From assembly GCF_000520995.1 (NCBI RefSeq), contig NZ_JACA01000025.1:20097-84096 (forward strand): a DNA stretch of 64,000 nucleotides, written 5' to 3'. The stretch is from Aquimarina macrocephali JAMB N27. GTDB taxonomy: Bacteria > Bacteroidota > Bacteroidia > Flavobacteriales > Flavobacteriaceae. The notes below the pieces were generated by a model. The model was given only the letters and a program-made list of their open reading frames with translations. It made no database searches and was not told where the DNA came from. Numbering within the stretch: position 1 is the first letter of the stretch; each line of letters opens with the position of its first letter. Position numbers and translations under genes: made by a program. Below, piece after piece: positions 1 to 8,869 of this stretch.

Positions 1-1772
1 GGTAATGAAGCCTGTGATGGCAGATTATCAAAATGACCATTAGATACTACTTTGGCCAGGTATTCATTTTTAGAGAAATAGGTGTTTTCTATATCTAATG
101 GTGTAAGTACTTCTTCTTTTAGTATAGTATTGATATCCTTAGCTGTTACTTTGGTAACTACTCTTTTTAAGTATTCAAAACCTTCGCCAGAATATTGATA
201 TTTGGTACCCGGTGTAAATTTAATGTCAATCTTTCCATCTTCGTTCATCCAAGCCCAGTTTGGAAATCCTGTTTTGTGAGACATTACATGTCGGGCAGTT
301 ATAAGTTTATAGCGATCATCATGCGCAATGGCTTCAAATGGCAAATATTCATATAATGGTTTATCAAGATCAATAATACCACGTTCTACCAATCGCATTA
401 CAGCAAAACCAAAAACAGGTTTGGTAATCGAAGCTGCTTCAAATAAGGTATTGTGATCTACTTTCTTTTTTGTGAGTGTGTTCTTTACTCCATAAGTTTG
501 ATGATAGACGACTTTACCATTTTTAATCAATGCAAGGGATACTCCGGGGATTTGATAATGTTCCTGATATGTTTTGATAAACGTATCCACTATAGAAGCT
601 TCTTTGATCTCAAAATCGTGTAAAACTCCTTTGTTTGGGATTATATCTGGATCAGAAATAGTAGATAATTCAAATGTTGGTGCAGTGATGTTTTTATTTG
701 CCACCGCTGTGACCTTGATATTGGCATCTTTTGTATTTATTCTAAAAAGCTCTTCGTCTCTAAATTGACTTTTATCTTGATAAAACAAACTTGATGCTGG
801 TGAAATGATATACTCGCCAGAGGGAAGGTTTAAGGTGTAATTTCCCGTTGAATCTACCGAGGTTTGCGTCCAAAGGGCAGGGTTATGAGTAGATGTAAAT
901 CGAATTCGGTTAGGATAGCCTCCCATAGCGCTATTTTTCCATTTTAATTTTCCACTGATTGTACCCGTTTTTTCTTTTCCTTTCATGAATATCACATCAC
1001 CAAGTCTTCCTGGGGCACTACTTTTACCGCCACTATTTCCCCAGGCAATAAAAGAATTAGAGTTTTGATCATCATCAGCATCTTTATCGATAAATACATG
1101 ATCGATTCCAATAGATTTACCTGTAGTTATGGTACTATTCAGTTTTACTTTACATTCATAAATAGTGGTGTTTTTATTTCGTTTGGATTTGATTTCTATA
1201 GCATCCCAATTTGTATTTTTCTTTGTAGGATCCCAGCTTATAGATTGATTATTGGTGTCTTTATAATTTTCGCTATACTGATATAAATCTACACCAGAAC
1301 CATCGGGAGAGTGTTGCTCGTCGATATAGAAATTAAAGGTATCTTGTGTATTCCACTCTGATGCATCGGTAGTATCTACAATATGAGAGTCGTCTGTTAT
1401 TACAACAACAATAAAAAGAGCGTTTTCAGAGAGGTTATATCCCACCTGAAAATAAGCATCAAAATCATTTTTGTCCTTAGGCCCACCACCATATGGTAGT
1501 TTATTGATAGGATAGCGAGTAAAGTCTTTTGGCCAATCTTGAGGATTCCCATCAATAGTTATAGAAGATACAGGATCTGCATAGGCGATAGCACCATTAG
1601 ACACTTCTATTAAATTTTCTGATTTTGTTTTTATGTCAATCGAATTACTATATGCAGTATCAAAAAACACAAAAAAGAGTAGTACTATATACACTACTCT
1701 TTTTGAAATATTTCGATGTTCGTTTGATTGATGATGAATGGTATTTGTAAGAGAATTAAAGCGCAAACCCAT
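1..1772 (-). CDS. Serine hydrolase (beta-lactamase/class C family) with N-terminal sugar-binding-like domain, C-terminus cut by window edge
   Basis: I translated this open frame from the ATG at 1772 to base 1 with no stop, so the C-terminus lies outside the window. Residues 26-42 form a signal or membrane anchor. Residues about 70-270 resemble the CBM9/DOMON-like sugar-binding fold seen in Bacteroidetes surface proteins (ITIDGNPQDW near 71-80). A short carboxypeptidase-regulatory-like stretch follows at about 280-335. The last part is a penicillin-binding-protein-like serine hydrolase with the nucleophile motif SITK (S448, K451) and a YSG tyrosine motif near 527. By family knowledge such proteins are D-Ala or ester hydrolases, or esterases of unknown substrate, in the periplasm or at the cell surface. 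The fusion suggests a glycan-linked substrate, but that is inference. Confidence 0.85.
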   Translation of the reverse strand, partial: MGLRFNSLTNTIHHQSNEHRNISKRVVYIVLLFFVFFDTAYSNSIDIKTKSENLIEVSNGAIAYADPVSSITIDGNPQDWPKDFTRYPINKLPYGGGPKDKNDFDAYFQVGYNLSENALFIVVVITDDSHIVDTTDASEWNTQDTFNFYIDEQHSPDGSGVDLYQYSENYKDTNNQSISWDPTKKNTNWDAIEIKSKRNKNTTIYECKVKLNSTITTGKSIGIDHVFIDKDADDDQNSNSFIAWGNSGGKSSAPGRLGDVIFMKGKEKTGTISGKLKWKNSAMGGYPNRIRFTSTHNPALWTQTSVDSTGNYTLNLPSGEYIISPASSLFYQDKSQFRDEELFRINTKDANIKVTAVANKNITAPTFELSTISDPDIIPNKGVLHDFEIKEASIVDTFIKTYQEHYQIPGVSLALIKNGKVVYHQTYGVKNTLTKKKVDHNTLFEAASITKPVFGFAVMRLVERGIIDLDKPLYEYLPFEAIAHDDRYKLITARHVMSHKTGFPNWAWMNEDGKIDIKFTPGTKYQYSGEGFEYLKRVVTKVTAKDINTILKEEVLTPLDIENTYFSKNEYLAKVVSNGHFDNLPSQASL

Positions 1773-1947
1773 AGTGATTGATTTAAAATGTGAATAAATA
1801 GCTATATTCCTTAAAAAAGATGAAGCTAAAGAGCATCATCTTTTCTAAAGATACTATTGTTTAAAGATTGTTACAGTTTTGCAGTTATAAATTGAAATAA
1901 AAGTTAAACAAGTGAGATTTTAAACTTTACTGTTATATAGATTGGTA

Positions 1948-3009
1948 TTAATCACTTAGTTTATGAAATATTGTTTTTGGATGTTGTGAAGATGTGTATC
2001 CGGTAACTTTTTTATTTTTATCCTTTATAAATGTGATCTTATGATTAGCCAGGTTCATAAAAGTATTATTTTGTACATGAAAAATCGGATAATTTCTATC
2101 ATCTACTATCGCATAAAGGGCTTTTTCTCTAGGGTTGATTTTTAATTTTACTTTGGCTCCATCCAGATATTCATAAGTTCCTGTGTATGCTTCCAGAATT
2201 GTTCTGTCACTATAATTTTTATAAGGATCATCTTCTGATAAAATTACCCCTTCTCCTGGTACCCACTTATCATATTCCATATGGTATGCTATTCTTCGTG
2301 CTTCATTAAACCCTTGAAGTTTTGCTACCAAATGTAAGGCACCATCAATACCGGCAGAAATACCAGCTGTGGTGATTACTTGTCCATTATCAACAAATCG
2401 TGCGTCTTTTATCACTGTTATATTTGGATAATTAGTTTCTAATCCATTCAATGCGTTATGAAAAGTGGTTGCTGATTTACCATCAAGAACTCCGGCTTTT
2501 GCTAATGCAAATACTCCTGTACATACCGAGAAATGGTATTCGATGTTTTGTTGTGCTTTTATCCATTCAATTACTTGTGGATCATTAAAAGCATTGGAAG
2601 AATTTCCTCCAAAAAAAGCAAGTATATCTGCATTAGGGCTATCGACTATACTATAATCCGGGAGTATTTTCAGGATTCCCTGGGAGATAATAGGTTCTTT
2701 GGTTTTAGAAACCGTAAAAACTTCAAAATTTGCATATGCAAATACTTCCATAGGTCCAGCAAAATCTAATACTTCTATACCAGGTTGTAAATAGAAAGCA
2801 ATTGTCATTTTTTTATTAGCTAGTTTTTGAAGCTCCTTTTCTGTAGTAAGTTTCATATTACAATGGTGGCAGATTCCAGGTTTACTAAATTTTAAAGTAT
2901 CGCAACTACTATTGCAAGGAGGACATACATAAATTTCATTAGAAGTTGCTGAAGGTTGTGATATAGCCGATATATTGATCAGTAATAGTAATACTAATAA
3001 CTTTTGCAT
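1948..3009 (-). CDS. Secreted DJ-1/PfpI family protein with N-terminal heavy-metal-binding domain
   Basis: The 353-residue product starts with a signal peptide (1-18). A Cys-rich heavy-metal-binding domain follows (C29, C32, C36, C47, C50). Then comes a DJ-1/PfpI domain at about 67-265 with the nucleophile elbow SVCTG (C163). A C-terminal beta domain (about 270-353, YTGTYEYLDG) looks like the DUF3471-type domain found behind some hydrolases. DJ-1/PfpI members are glyoxalases, deglycases, proteases or amidase-like proteins, so the reaction cannot be fixed here. The next gene upstream is a GlxA-type regulator whose sensor part is also a DJ-1/PfpI domain, so it may control this gene. Confidence 0.8.
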   Translation of the reverse strand: MQKLLVLLLLINISAISQPSATSNEIYVCPPCNSSCDTLKFSKPGICHHCNMKLTTEKELQKLANKKMTIAFYLQPGIEVLDFAGPMEVFAYANFEVFTVSKTKEPIISQGILKILPDYSIVDSPNADILAFFGGNSSNAFNDPQVIEWIKAQQNIEYHFSVCTGVFALAKAGVLDGKSATTFHNALNGLETNYPNITVIKDARFVDNGQVITTAGISAGIDGALHLVAKLQGFNEARRIAYHMEYDKWVPGEGVILSEDDPYKNYSDRTILEAYTGTYEYLDGAKVKLKINPREKALYAIVDDRNYPIFHVQNNTFMNLANHKITFIKDKNKKVTGYTSSQHPKTIFHKLSD

Positions 3010-3098
3010 TGTTTTTGGAGTAATGATTAATTCTTCAAAATTAAATGTCTTTTGTAAATCTTAAAAGGACAAGTGTGCGCAGTATTAGGACAGATATA

Positions 3099-4058
3099 TT
3101 ATATATAAGTGAAGTTAACAGGCAATACACCTTTATGTTTTTTAAGTAAGGCTCTTAATTGGTTCGTACTTTTTAATCCACATTGGTTGGCAACATAGCT
3201 AACTTTATTACCATCGGACAAAAGATGTATGGCTTTATCTATTCTAAGTTTTTCGAGATAGGCACCAATAGTAATTCCTGTTGTTTTTTTAAAGAGCCGT
3301 GTAAGATTACGACTACTCATATGTACATAATCAGCCATATTTTCTAGTGTGAATGAAGTATGGAGATGTTTTGTCATATAATCTTGGGCATCATGAATCC
3401 GAGTGTCTAGATGATTTCGATATTGTAAGAAAACACTCAGTTGAGGATCAGATTCGCTACGACGAAAATATATAACTACTTCTTTGGCTATGTCTGTAGC
3501 AAACTTAGGACCATATAATTGCTCGAGAATAAATAAAGAAAGATCAATACCAGAACTGACTCCTGCACTAGAGTACAGACGATTATCTACAACAAATAAT
3601 CTGTTGTTAACTAGATCAACTTTACGAAACTTATTAGTAAATTCTTTAAAATATTTCCAATGCGTTGTACATTTATGCCCATCTAATAATCCTGATTCTG
3701 CAAGTAAAAAACTTCCGGTACATACAGAACAGATGTTGACTCCGTTAGAATATTGAATATGTAACCAATCAAAAAAAGCTTTACTTTTTTGTATAAATTC
3801 AGAATCAGAAAGTAGTTGAAATTCTATCCCTGGGATAAAAATAAAATCACCCTCTGTTAATTCAAATTTCTCAAAATTAGAAAGTTTTGCAAAATACAGC
3901 CCAGCACTGCTTTTTATTTCCTCTTCATTGTTTATGGTAACAAAATGAAGATCGATATCAGCCCCATATTCTTTGGCTTCATAAAAGATATGTGCTGGAC
4001 CATTAATGTCTAATAAATGAACTTTGGGTGGTATGACAAAAATGATATTTTTGATAAT
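3099..4058 (-). CDS. GlxA-type AraC family regulator (DJ-1/PfpI sensor plus HTH), no canonical start codon
   Basis: One frame is open from the stop at 4065-4067 to the TAA at 3099. It encodes a DJ-1/PfpI-like domain (about 1-190, with the SVCTG elbow) followed by an AraC-type double helix-turn-helix (about 225-319). The N-terminus reads IIKNIIFVIPPKVHLLDING, which matches the usual beginning of GlxA-like regulators, but no ATG, GTG or TTG is available there. The first in-frame ATG is at 3377, which would leave only the DNA-binding domain. I place the start at the ATT codon 4056-4058; ATC at 4053-4055 is the alternative. ATT starts are known but rare. The gene may instead have lost its start codon. 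It probably regulates the neighbouring DJ-1/PfpI gene. Confidence 0.7.
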   Translation of the reverse strand: MIKNIIFVIPPKVHLLDINGPAHIFYEAKEYGADIDLHFVTINNEEEIKSSAGLYFAKLSNFEKFELTEGDFIFIPGIEFQLLSDSEFIQKSKAFFDWLHIQYSNGVNICSVCTGSFLLAESGLLDGHKCTTHWKYFKEFTNKFRKVDLVNNRLFVVDNRLYSSAGVSSGIDLSLFILEQLYGPKFATDIAKEVVIYFRRSESDPQLSVFLQYRNHLDTRIHDAQDYMTKHLHTSFTLENMADYVHMSSRNLTRLFKKTTGITIGAYLEKLRIDKAIHLLSDGNKVSYVANQCGLKSTNQLRALLKKHKGVLPVNFTYI

Positions 4059-4127
4059 CTGATTTTAAGCTAAAATACTAATAAATAATATTCTTTAAGG
4101 ATTATTAAATGGGCAAAGAGAAGATTT

Positions 4128-4733
4128 TTATGCTTCGTTTTCTTCAATAATTTTATTTTTTAGCTCGATAATTTCTAAAAGGGTTCGTATCTCTTTTTGA
4201 ATACTATTTCTAACAAACTTAATAAAGATAATAGCGCCAATAACATAGGAAACGTCTATCATTACCATTTTCCATGTGGAAAAGTATAAGCTAAATTCTG
4301 GAGTGATCATATAAAAACCAATAGTGTACAATGCTATGATGGTTATAGTGACTGGCCCATGAATACGTTTTCTGAACTTGTAAAATGCTATTGTATCATT
4401 GGTTGTTTTTAGCACATCATCTATTACATCAATCTTTTTTGATTTTAAGACACTAATACATTCGATTATTATTCTTAGTAATAATCCTCCTATCATTAAT
4501 GCTACTCCAATTCTACTTAGTATTTCTTTTACCGGAGCGATGTAGTAGAAAAAAGCAGATATTACTATTAATGTGATTGATAGTATTATGATGTTTCCGT
4601 AGTGAAAACGAACATTTAAATTTTTCTTAGACGTAATAGAAGATAATGTCTCTTCTAGTATTCCAGAATTGCTCTCGATATCTTTTTTTCCTTTTTGCCA
4701 CTTACGTTGCAATTCGTCAAATTCATTACTCAT
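4128..4733 (-). CDS. Four-helix membrane protein, likely partner of the upstream ECF sigma factor
   Basis: The 201-residue product has a soluble N-terminal stretch (1-45) and then about four hydrophobic helices (near 47-65, 72-92, 125-142 and 152-170). It ends in a charged, coiled-coil-like tail (175-201). I do not recognise a named domain. Its ATG overlaps the end of the sigma gene by 8 bases, so translation is probably coupled. A membrane protein directly after an ECF sigma gene is often its anti-sigma factor, and the short cytosolic N-terminus fits, but no zinc-binding anti-sigma motif is visible. The role is therefore inferred from position only. Confidence 0.75.
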   Translation of the reverse strand: MSNEFDELQRKWQKGKKDIESNSGILEETLSSITSKKNLNVRFHYGNIIILSITLIVISAFFYYIAPVKEILSRIGVALMIGGLLLRIIIECISVLKSKKIDVIDDVLKTTNDTIAFYKFRKRIHGPVTITIIALYTIGFYMITPEFSLYFSTWKMVMIDVSYVIGAIIFIKFVRNSIQKEIRTLLEIIELKNKIIEENEA

Positions 4734-5220
4734 GATCTAATATTTTTTTAAGTCGTTTCTTTATTCTGTGAATTTTTACCCTAACATTGGTGGGTTTAAT
4801 ACCTAAAACATGTGAAATAGTTTCATAGTCCTGCCCTTCTAACACCATCATAATGATTAACCTATCCAGTTCTTCTAATTGGCCTATGGCTATATACAAT
4901 CCTTGTTCTTGTTCTGCATCCTGGTTTTGTGACTCATCAACCAGTACATGTTCTATTTTATCAAAGGATAATCTCTTTTTCTTTTTTTCTTTTCTTATGT
5001 ATTGCAGGCATGTATTTACCGTGATTCTATACACCCAGGTTTTATGAGTGGATTGCCCTTTAAAGTTTTCGAGAGCATTCCAGATATTAATGAATACTTC
5101 TTGCGAAAGATCATTAGCCATATCTATATCTCCTTTCATAAAACCGAGACACATTTGCTGAACCATAGGGTAACACTGGCGATATACGGTCTCAAAAAGT
5201 TGTTGATTCTTTTTACTCAT
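4726..5220 (-). CDS. ECF-type RNA polymerase sigma factor
   Basis: The 164-residue protein has region 2 (about 12-80), with the DLSQEVFINIWNALENFKG core-binding helix and the WVYRITVNTCLQYIRK promoter-melting helix. Region 4 (about 105-160) carries the helix-turn-helix YETISHVLGIKPTNVRVKIHR. This is the normal length for an ECF sigma. It overlaps the hydrolase gene upstream by 8 bases and the membrane-protein gene downstream by 8 bases, so the three probably form one translationally coupled operon. Confidence 0.92.
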   Translation of the reverse strand: MSKKNQQLFETVYRQCYPMVQQMCLGFMKGDIDMANDLSQEVFINIWNALENFKGQSTHKTWVYRITVNTCLQYIRKEKKKKRLSFDKIEHVLVDESQNQDAEQEQGLYIAIGQLEELDRLIIMMVLEGQDYETISHVLGIKPTNVRVKIHRIKKRLKKILDHE

Positions 5221-6052
5221 TTGCCAGGAAAGCGTTTACTGTTGTATAAAACCATTCGGGTTGATCAAACATTATAAAGTGTTTACTGTTTGAAGCCATC
5301 TTGATAGATTTGTTTGCTAAAGTAGTATATTGTTTTTCATAATTAGACTTTGCGACCTCTACAGAAGGAAATGATGCTCCCAGAATTAAAGTTTTTGCAG
5401 TCACCTTGTTTAAAATTTTTCTTAAATCCAGTTTTAATAAATCGGTATATCCATATACATACGTTTTGCGATCAGCTTCCATGATCCAATTGATCAAAAC
5501 ATCTACTTTATCTTTATTATTGGTCATGTTTTGGGCCATCATAGTGGCTGTTTGTTTAAACTGGGTATCTTCTGTTTGTAGCATTTGCTTGTTATATGGA
5601 CTATCGTATTGTATTTGACTTTCTGGTACGCCAGGCATCATTAATTCTCTCATACAAGGGATGGAATCTACAATAACTAACCTGGTAATTGTATCGGGTA
5701 GTGCTGCAGCAAGATCAATAGCTAGATTTCCACCCATACTGTGTCCTATAATTGTTACATTGGTTAGGTTTCTATCTTTGATATATACAATTAACTCTTT
5801 TTTAATGGTATCATACCATGGCATTGCAATAGGAGGGTTGCCATTAAAACCAGCGTAGGAAATAAGATGAGCTTCACTTTTTGTAGTTAAATGTTCAACG
5901 GTATTGTTCCATATTGATCCGGGAGTGGTAAAACCTGGTAAAAATAATACAGGATTTCCTTGTCCAACTATTTCAGTTTTGATAGCCGATGTTTGACTAA
6001 ATCCTAAGTTTACAATAATTAGTACTAATAAGGTAATTCTAAATGTTTTCAT
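5213..6052 (-). CDS. Secreted alpha/beta hydrolase
   Basis: The 279-residue product has a signal peptide (1-19) and an alpha/beta hydrolase fold. The oxyanion segment is PVLFLPGFTTPG near 34-45, the nucleophile elbow is GHSMGG with S105, and the likely catalytic histidine is H258 in NSKHF near the C-terminus. The substrate is unknown; esters or lactones are typical. Its stop overlaps the start of the ECF sigma gene by 8 bases, so this is the first gene of an unusual hydrolase / sigma / membrane-protein operon. Confidence 0.85.
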   Translation of the reverse strand: MKTFRITLLVLIIVNLGFSQTSAIKTEIVGQGNPVLFLPGFTTPGSIWNNTVEHLTTKSEAHLISYAGFNGNPPIAMPWYDTIKKELIVYIKDRNLTNVTIIGHSMGGNLAIDLAAALPDTITRLVIVDSIPCMRELMMPGVPESQIQYDSPYNKQMLQTEDTQFKQTATMMAQNMTNNKDKVDVLINWIMEADRKTYVYGYTDLLKLDLRKILNKVTAKTLILGASFPSVEVAKSNYEKQYTTLANKSIKMASNSKHFIMFDQPEWFYTTVNAFLANE

Positions 6053-6236
6053 GTCTTTATTTTTATTGTATTTCTATTTTGATTTTCCCCTTTGATGCAG
6101 AAAGTTGTGAATTGTTACATGTGGGATAAAAAAAATAAAAAGAAATAAAAAAGACCTGTTAGAACTTAGTCAATAGTTGGTTGATAAGGTACAGTAAATA
6201 TTAGAGTTATTGAATAGATCCCTATAAGTAGAGGGA

Positions 6237-6688
6237 TTAATGTTTGGATGAATCGTTAAATTGCCAAAGGACATTTACAATTTTCCATGTACCATTTATT
6301 TTTACAATATGCATATAATCAATCCACTCATCGGCAATAAGTTTTACAGAAGCTGTCTTGTCAAAAACATCTAATATAATAACCTCTTTTTTTGGGTTTT
6401 CGGGAAACTTATCTCCGTTACGATTATAAAACTCTGAGAGAATTACCATAAAATCAGTAAACGTTTCTCGAAGGTATTCTTTGTAGCTTTATTTTTCCAA
6501 AAAGTCCTTTTTACCATTCTAGGATGAGCAGCTCGTTCAAATTGCTTAGGATTTACATTGTGTTGCGCTTCGAGGTAATCAAGAGCTACTTGTTTAATAT
6601 CCAGAGAATCTTGTTTGGATTGTGCATTTGTTTGGTAGGCGAGTAAACTAATACAAGAAACTAAAACAATTTTAAACATATAATTCAT
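6237..6688 (-). pseudogene. Frameshifted secreted NTF2-like / lumazine-binding-like protein
   Basis: Two overlapping frames together make one protein of the putative lumazine-binding / NTF2-like type common in Bacteroidetes. The first frame (6688 to 6443) gives a signal peptide and the N-terminal half (QVALDYLEAQ, HPRMVKRTFWKNKATK). It then runs off into an unrelated tail and stops. The second frame continues the fold from KEYLRETFTDFMVILSEFYN to the end (TASVKLIADEWIDYMHIVKI, 6237). The junction is near 6485-6492, where adding one A to the run in ACAAAGAA restores a continuous frame. It is either a true single-base deletion or a homopolymer sequencing error. Confidence 0.75.
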
Positions 6689-6783
6689 GATGGCGACCTT
6701 TTATTTTTGTTTCTAAAATAGAAGATATCTAATAATTAAGTTTGAAATTTTTCTTAAATGTTAACGAGTAATAAATGTTATTT

Positions 6784-7890
6784 TTATTGCTGAGAAGTGA
6801 AATATTCTTTTGGTGACGTTCCCATCAACTTTTTGAAAGATTTATTAAATGTAGTTTTAGAATTAAAACCTGCTTCCTGGGCCAGCCCGAAAAAGGTGAA
6901 GTTTTTAGCCTTATCTGTTTTTGCTAATTCTACAAATTCTTTAATCCGATGATAATTAATGTATTCAAAGAAATTCATGCCGATATTTTCGTTTAATAAA
7001 CGGGCTATTTCTGGACTGCTCACTCCCAGCATGTCAGCAAGTTCTGCTTTTAATAATTTTCTATTGAGATACGGCTTTTTCTCTACCATTAACTGATCTA
7101 GTTTGGTTTGTAAATGATCGAGATCTAATTTAGATAACTTGGATTGCGTATATTTTTTATGAACTCTACCGGGAATAATTTTAAATAAATCAGGAGAAAT
7201 CATACCATAATAGGCGATAAAAAGAATGATTAAAGCGATACTTAGCCAAATCATTTCTCTTGCCGCTCTTTCTATCATTTCAAACCCAAAAATACTAATG
7301 AAGTATACAATTACCCAGCATAGTAAGCAAATACCAATTGCAATAAGAAAATTAAGGAAAAACTGTGTTTTTACGGTGTAGCTTAATTCATTGCGTAATT
7401 CTTTCCTAAAAGAAAGAAATAACTGCAGACTCATCACCCAATACGTAATGTTGAATAGTAGACCAGTACCAATAAAAATAGTTATGGTACGAAATAATTC
7501 TCCACTTTTAATTCTTGCCCCAATAACCTCGTCTGTGGGGAGCATAAACATAAAAACTACAAAAATAATATAGAAAATTCCAGGGAGGTAGTGTAACAGA
7601 TCCTGATATGAAAAACGTTTGTTTAATAATGAAGATTTGGTAAACAAGTAAATTGTGGATCCAAATAAGAGTGTTGCAAACTCAGAAAAAGCAATCAGCC
7701 GAAAGTTTTTACCAAAAATATCAGATATATAAAGTACTCGACCTGATAAACCAATCATAAGGACCAGTACTAAAAAAGCAACATATCCATTAATGTTTTT
7801 TCTGTTTTTTGGTGAAAAAAGGTAAATACAGAGTAAAAATAAGCTCTGAAAATACCCAAAGTATACGAGTTGATTTAAAAGTGTCTGCAT
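6784..7890 (-). CDS. Membrane-anchored AraC family transcriptional regulator
   Basis: The 368-residue product has about seven hydrophobic helices in residues 5-240 and an AraC-type helix-turn-helix at about 265-365 (ADMLGVSSPEIARLLNENIG, then FGLAQEAGFNSKTTFNKSFK, ending GTSPKEYF). The layout of a 7-helix membrane sensor with a cytosolic AraC domain is frequent in Flavobacteriaceae. The ligand is unknown. It is transcribed separately from its neighbours and may control the small secreted protein gene just upstream of it. Confidence 0.88.
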   Translation of the reverse strand: MQTLLNQLVYFGYFQSLFLLCIYLFSPKNRKNINGYVAFLVLVLMIGLSGRVLYISDIFGKNFRLIAFSEFATLLFGSTIYLFTKSSLLNKRFSYQDLLHYLPGIFYIIFVVFMFMLPTDEVIGARIKSGELFRTITIFIGTGLLFNITYWVMSLQLFLSFRKELRNELSYTVKTQFFLNFLIAIGICLLCWVIVYFISIFGFEMIERAAREMIWLSIALIILFIAYYGMISPDLFKIIPGRVHKKYTQSKLSKLDLDHLQTKLDQLMVEKKPYLNRKLLKAELADMLGVSSPEIARLLNENIGMNFFEYINYHRIKEFVELAKTDKAKNFTFFGLAQEAGFNSKTTFNKSFKKLMGTSPKEYFTSQQ

Positions 7891-7943
7891 AATAATGTAT
7901 TAAGCAGGTTATTAAATAACCTGCTTTTGTTGGTCTAAAATAG

Positions 7944-8657
7944 TTACTTAATATGAAACTGGTTCACATGTTTCACCGAACTATGATCCATTTTTAGATT
8001 TTCTTTATAAAACTGTTCAAAAGCGGCTTTGTTTTTCCAGGAAGTAATAACGAAATAGTCTGGATTATAGTTATATCCAAAAGGAGATGCACCTTCTACA
8101 AAATCCACTTGTATTTGACCACCTGATTTTTTCATTTTTTGTACCCATTCTTTTTTGAACTTTTGAAAAGAAGACTTGTTTTTATACCAATATGCGGTAA
8201 CAATAGAAAATTTTTCAGGGTTAATGCTAAAAGAAATATCCTGTTTTAATTCATAATAGGTAAGGTTAAAAGTAGACCAGAGATTTCTTCTTTCTTCATG
8301 AAAATCAGGCATTGTTTTCTGAATATCGTGTAAGAATTTTTCTCTTCCATCAAGTGTATCCCAATATCCAAAGATCATACTTTCGGGATGATAATTACCT
8401 TGAGTTGGACTTCCCTTTATAGCTATCCCAGGTAATCTATGATACCCCATTTTTTCTGCTACAGGAAATACAGCTTTAAAGTAATGCTGTAGTTTTTGTT
8501 TAGTATCAGGTTTGGTATTCAGAAATATGATATCAAATACATGCCCTTTTTTTAGGCTATATGATTTTGTTTTTGATTGCGCATTCAGGGATGTAAAATT
8601 AACAGTCAAGAAAAGTGTTAATAACGAGATTTTTAAAAGCTTCATATAGTTCTTCAA
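7944..8657 (-). CDS. Secreted protein with two ferredoxin-like (dimeric alpha-beta barrel type) repeats
   Basis: The 237-residue product has a signal peptide (about 1-27). Two similar halves follow (about 40-135 and 145-235). Each has a beta strand, a helix with a Lys/Phe-rich face, and a closing strand before a YWDT or TSWKN motif, which suggests the small antibiotic-monooxygenase/NIPSNAP-like alpha-beta barrel. I do not recognise a named family or catalytic residues. The AraC regulator 50 bases downstream may be a functional partner. Confidence 0.65.
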   Translation of the reverse strand: MKNYMKLLKISLLTLFLTVNFTSLNAQSKTKSYSLKKGHVFDIIFLNTKPDTKQKLQHYFKAVFPVAEKMGYHRLPGIAIKGSPTQGNYHPESMIFGYWDTLDGREKFLHDIQKTMPDFHEERRNLWSTFNLTYYELKQDISFSINPEKFSIVTAYWYKNKSSFQKFKKEWVQKMKKSGGQIQVDFVEGASPFGYNYNPDYFVITSWKNKAAFEQFYKENLKMDHSSVKHVNQFHIK

Positions 8658-8869
8658 TTTTAATTAATGAATTTTTTTTACAAGACAAATGTATATGCTA
8701 TCATCTGGGAAACGAAGAATAGTAGGGGGTGAAAGGTACATATACCGTATGTGTACTTTTATTTAGGGATAAAATAGTGAGAATTGATAATGTAGAGGTG
8801 ATTCTATTAAAATCTAGTAGCTTATAGTAGAGATTATGGAAGTGAATTATAAATATATATATTGAAGAT

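Noticed and set aside
3099..3377. Stand-alone 92-residue HTH protein
   Set aside because: The same frame continues upstream for more than 220 codons with a clear DJ-1/PfpI domain, so it is the C-terminus of a larger regulator.
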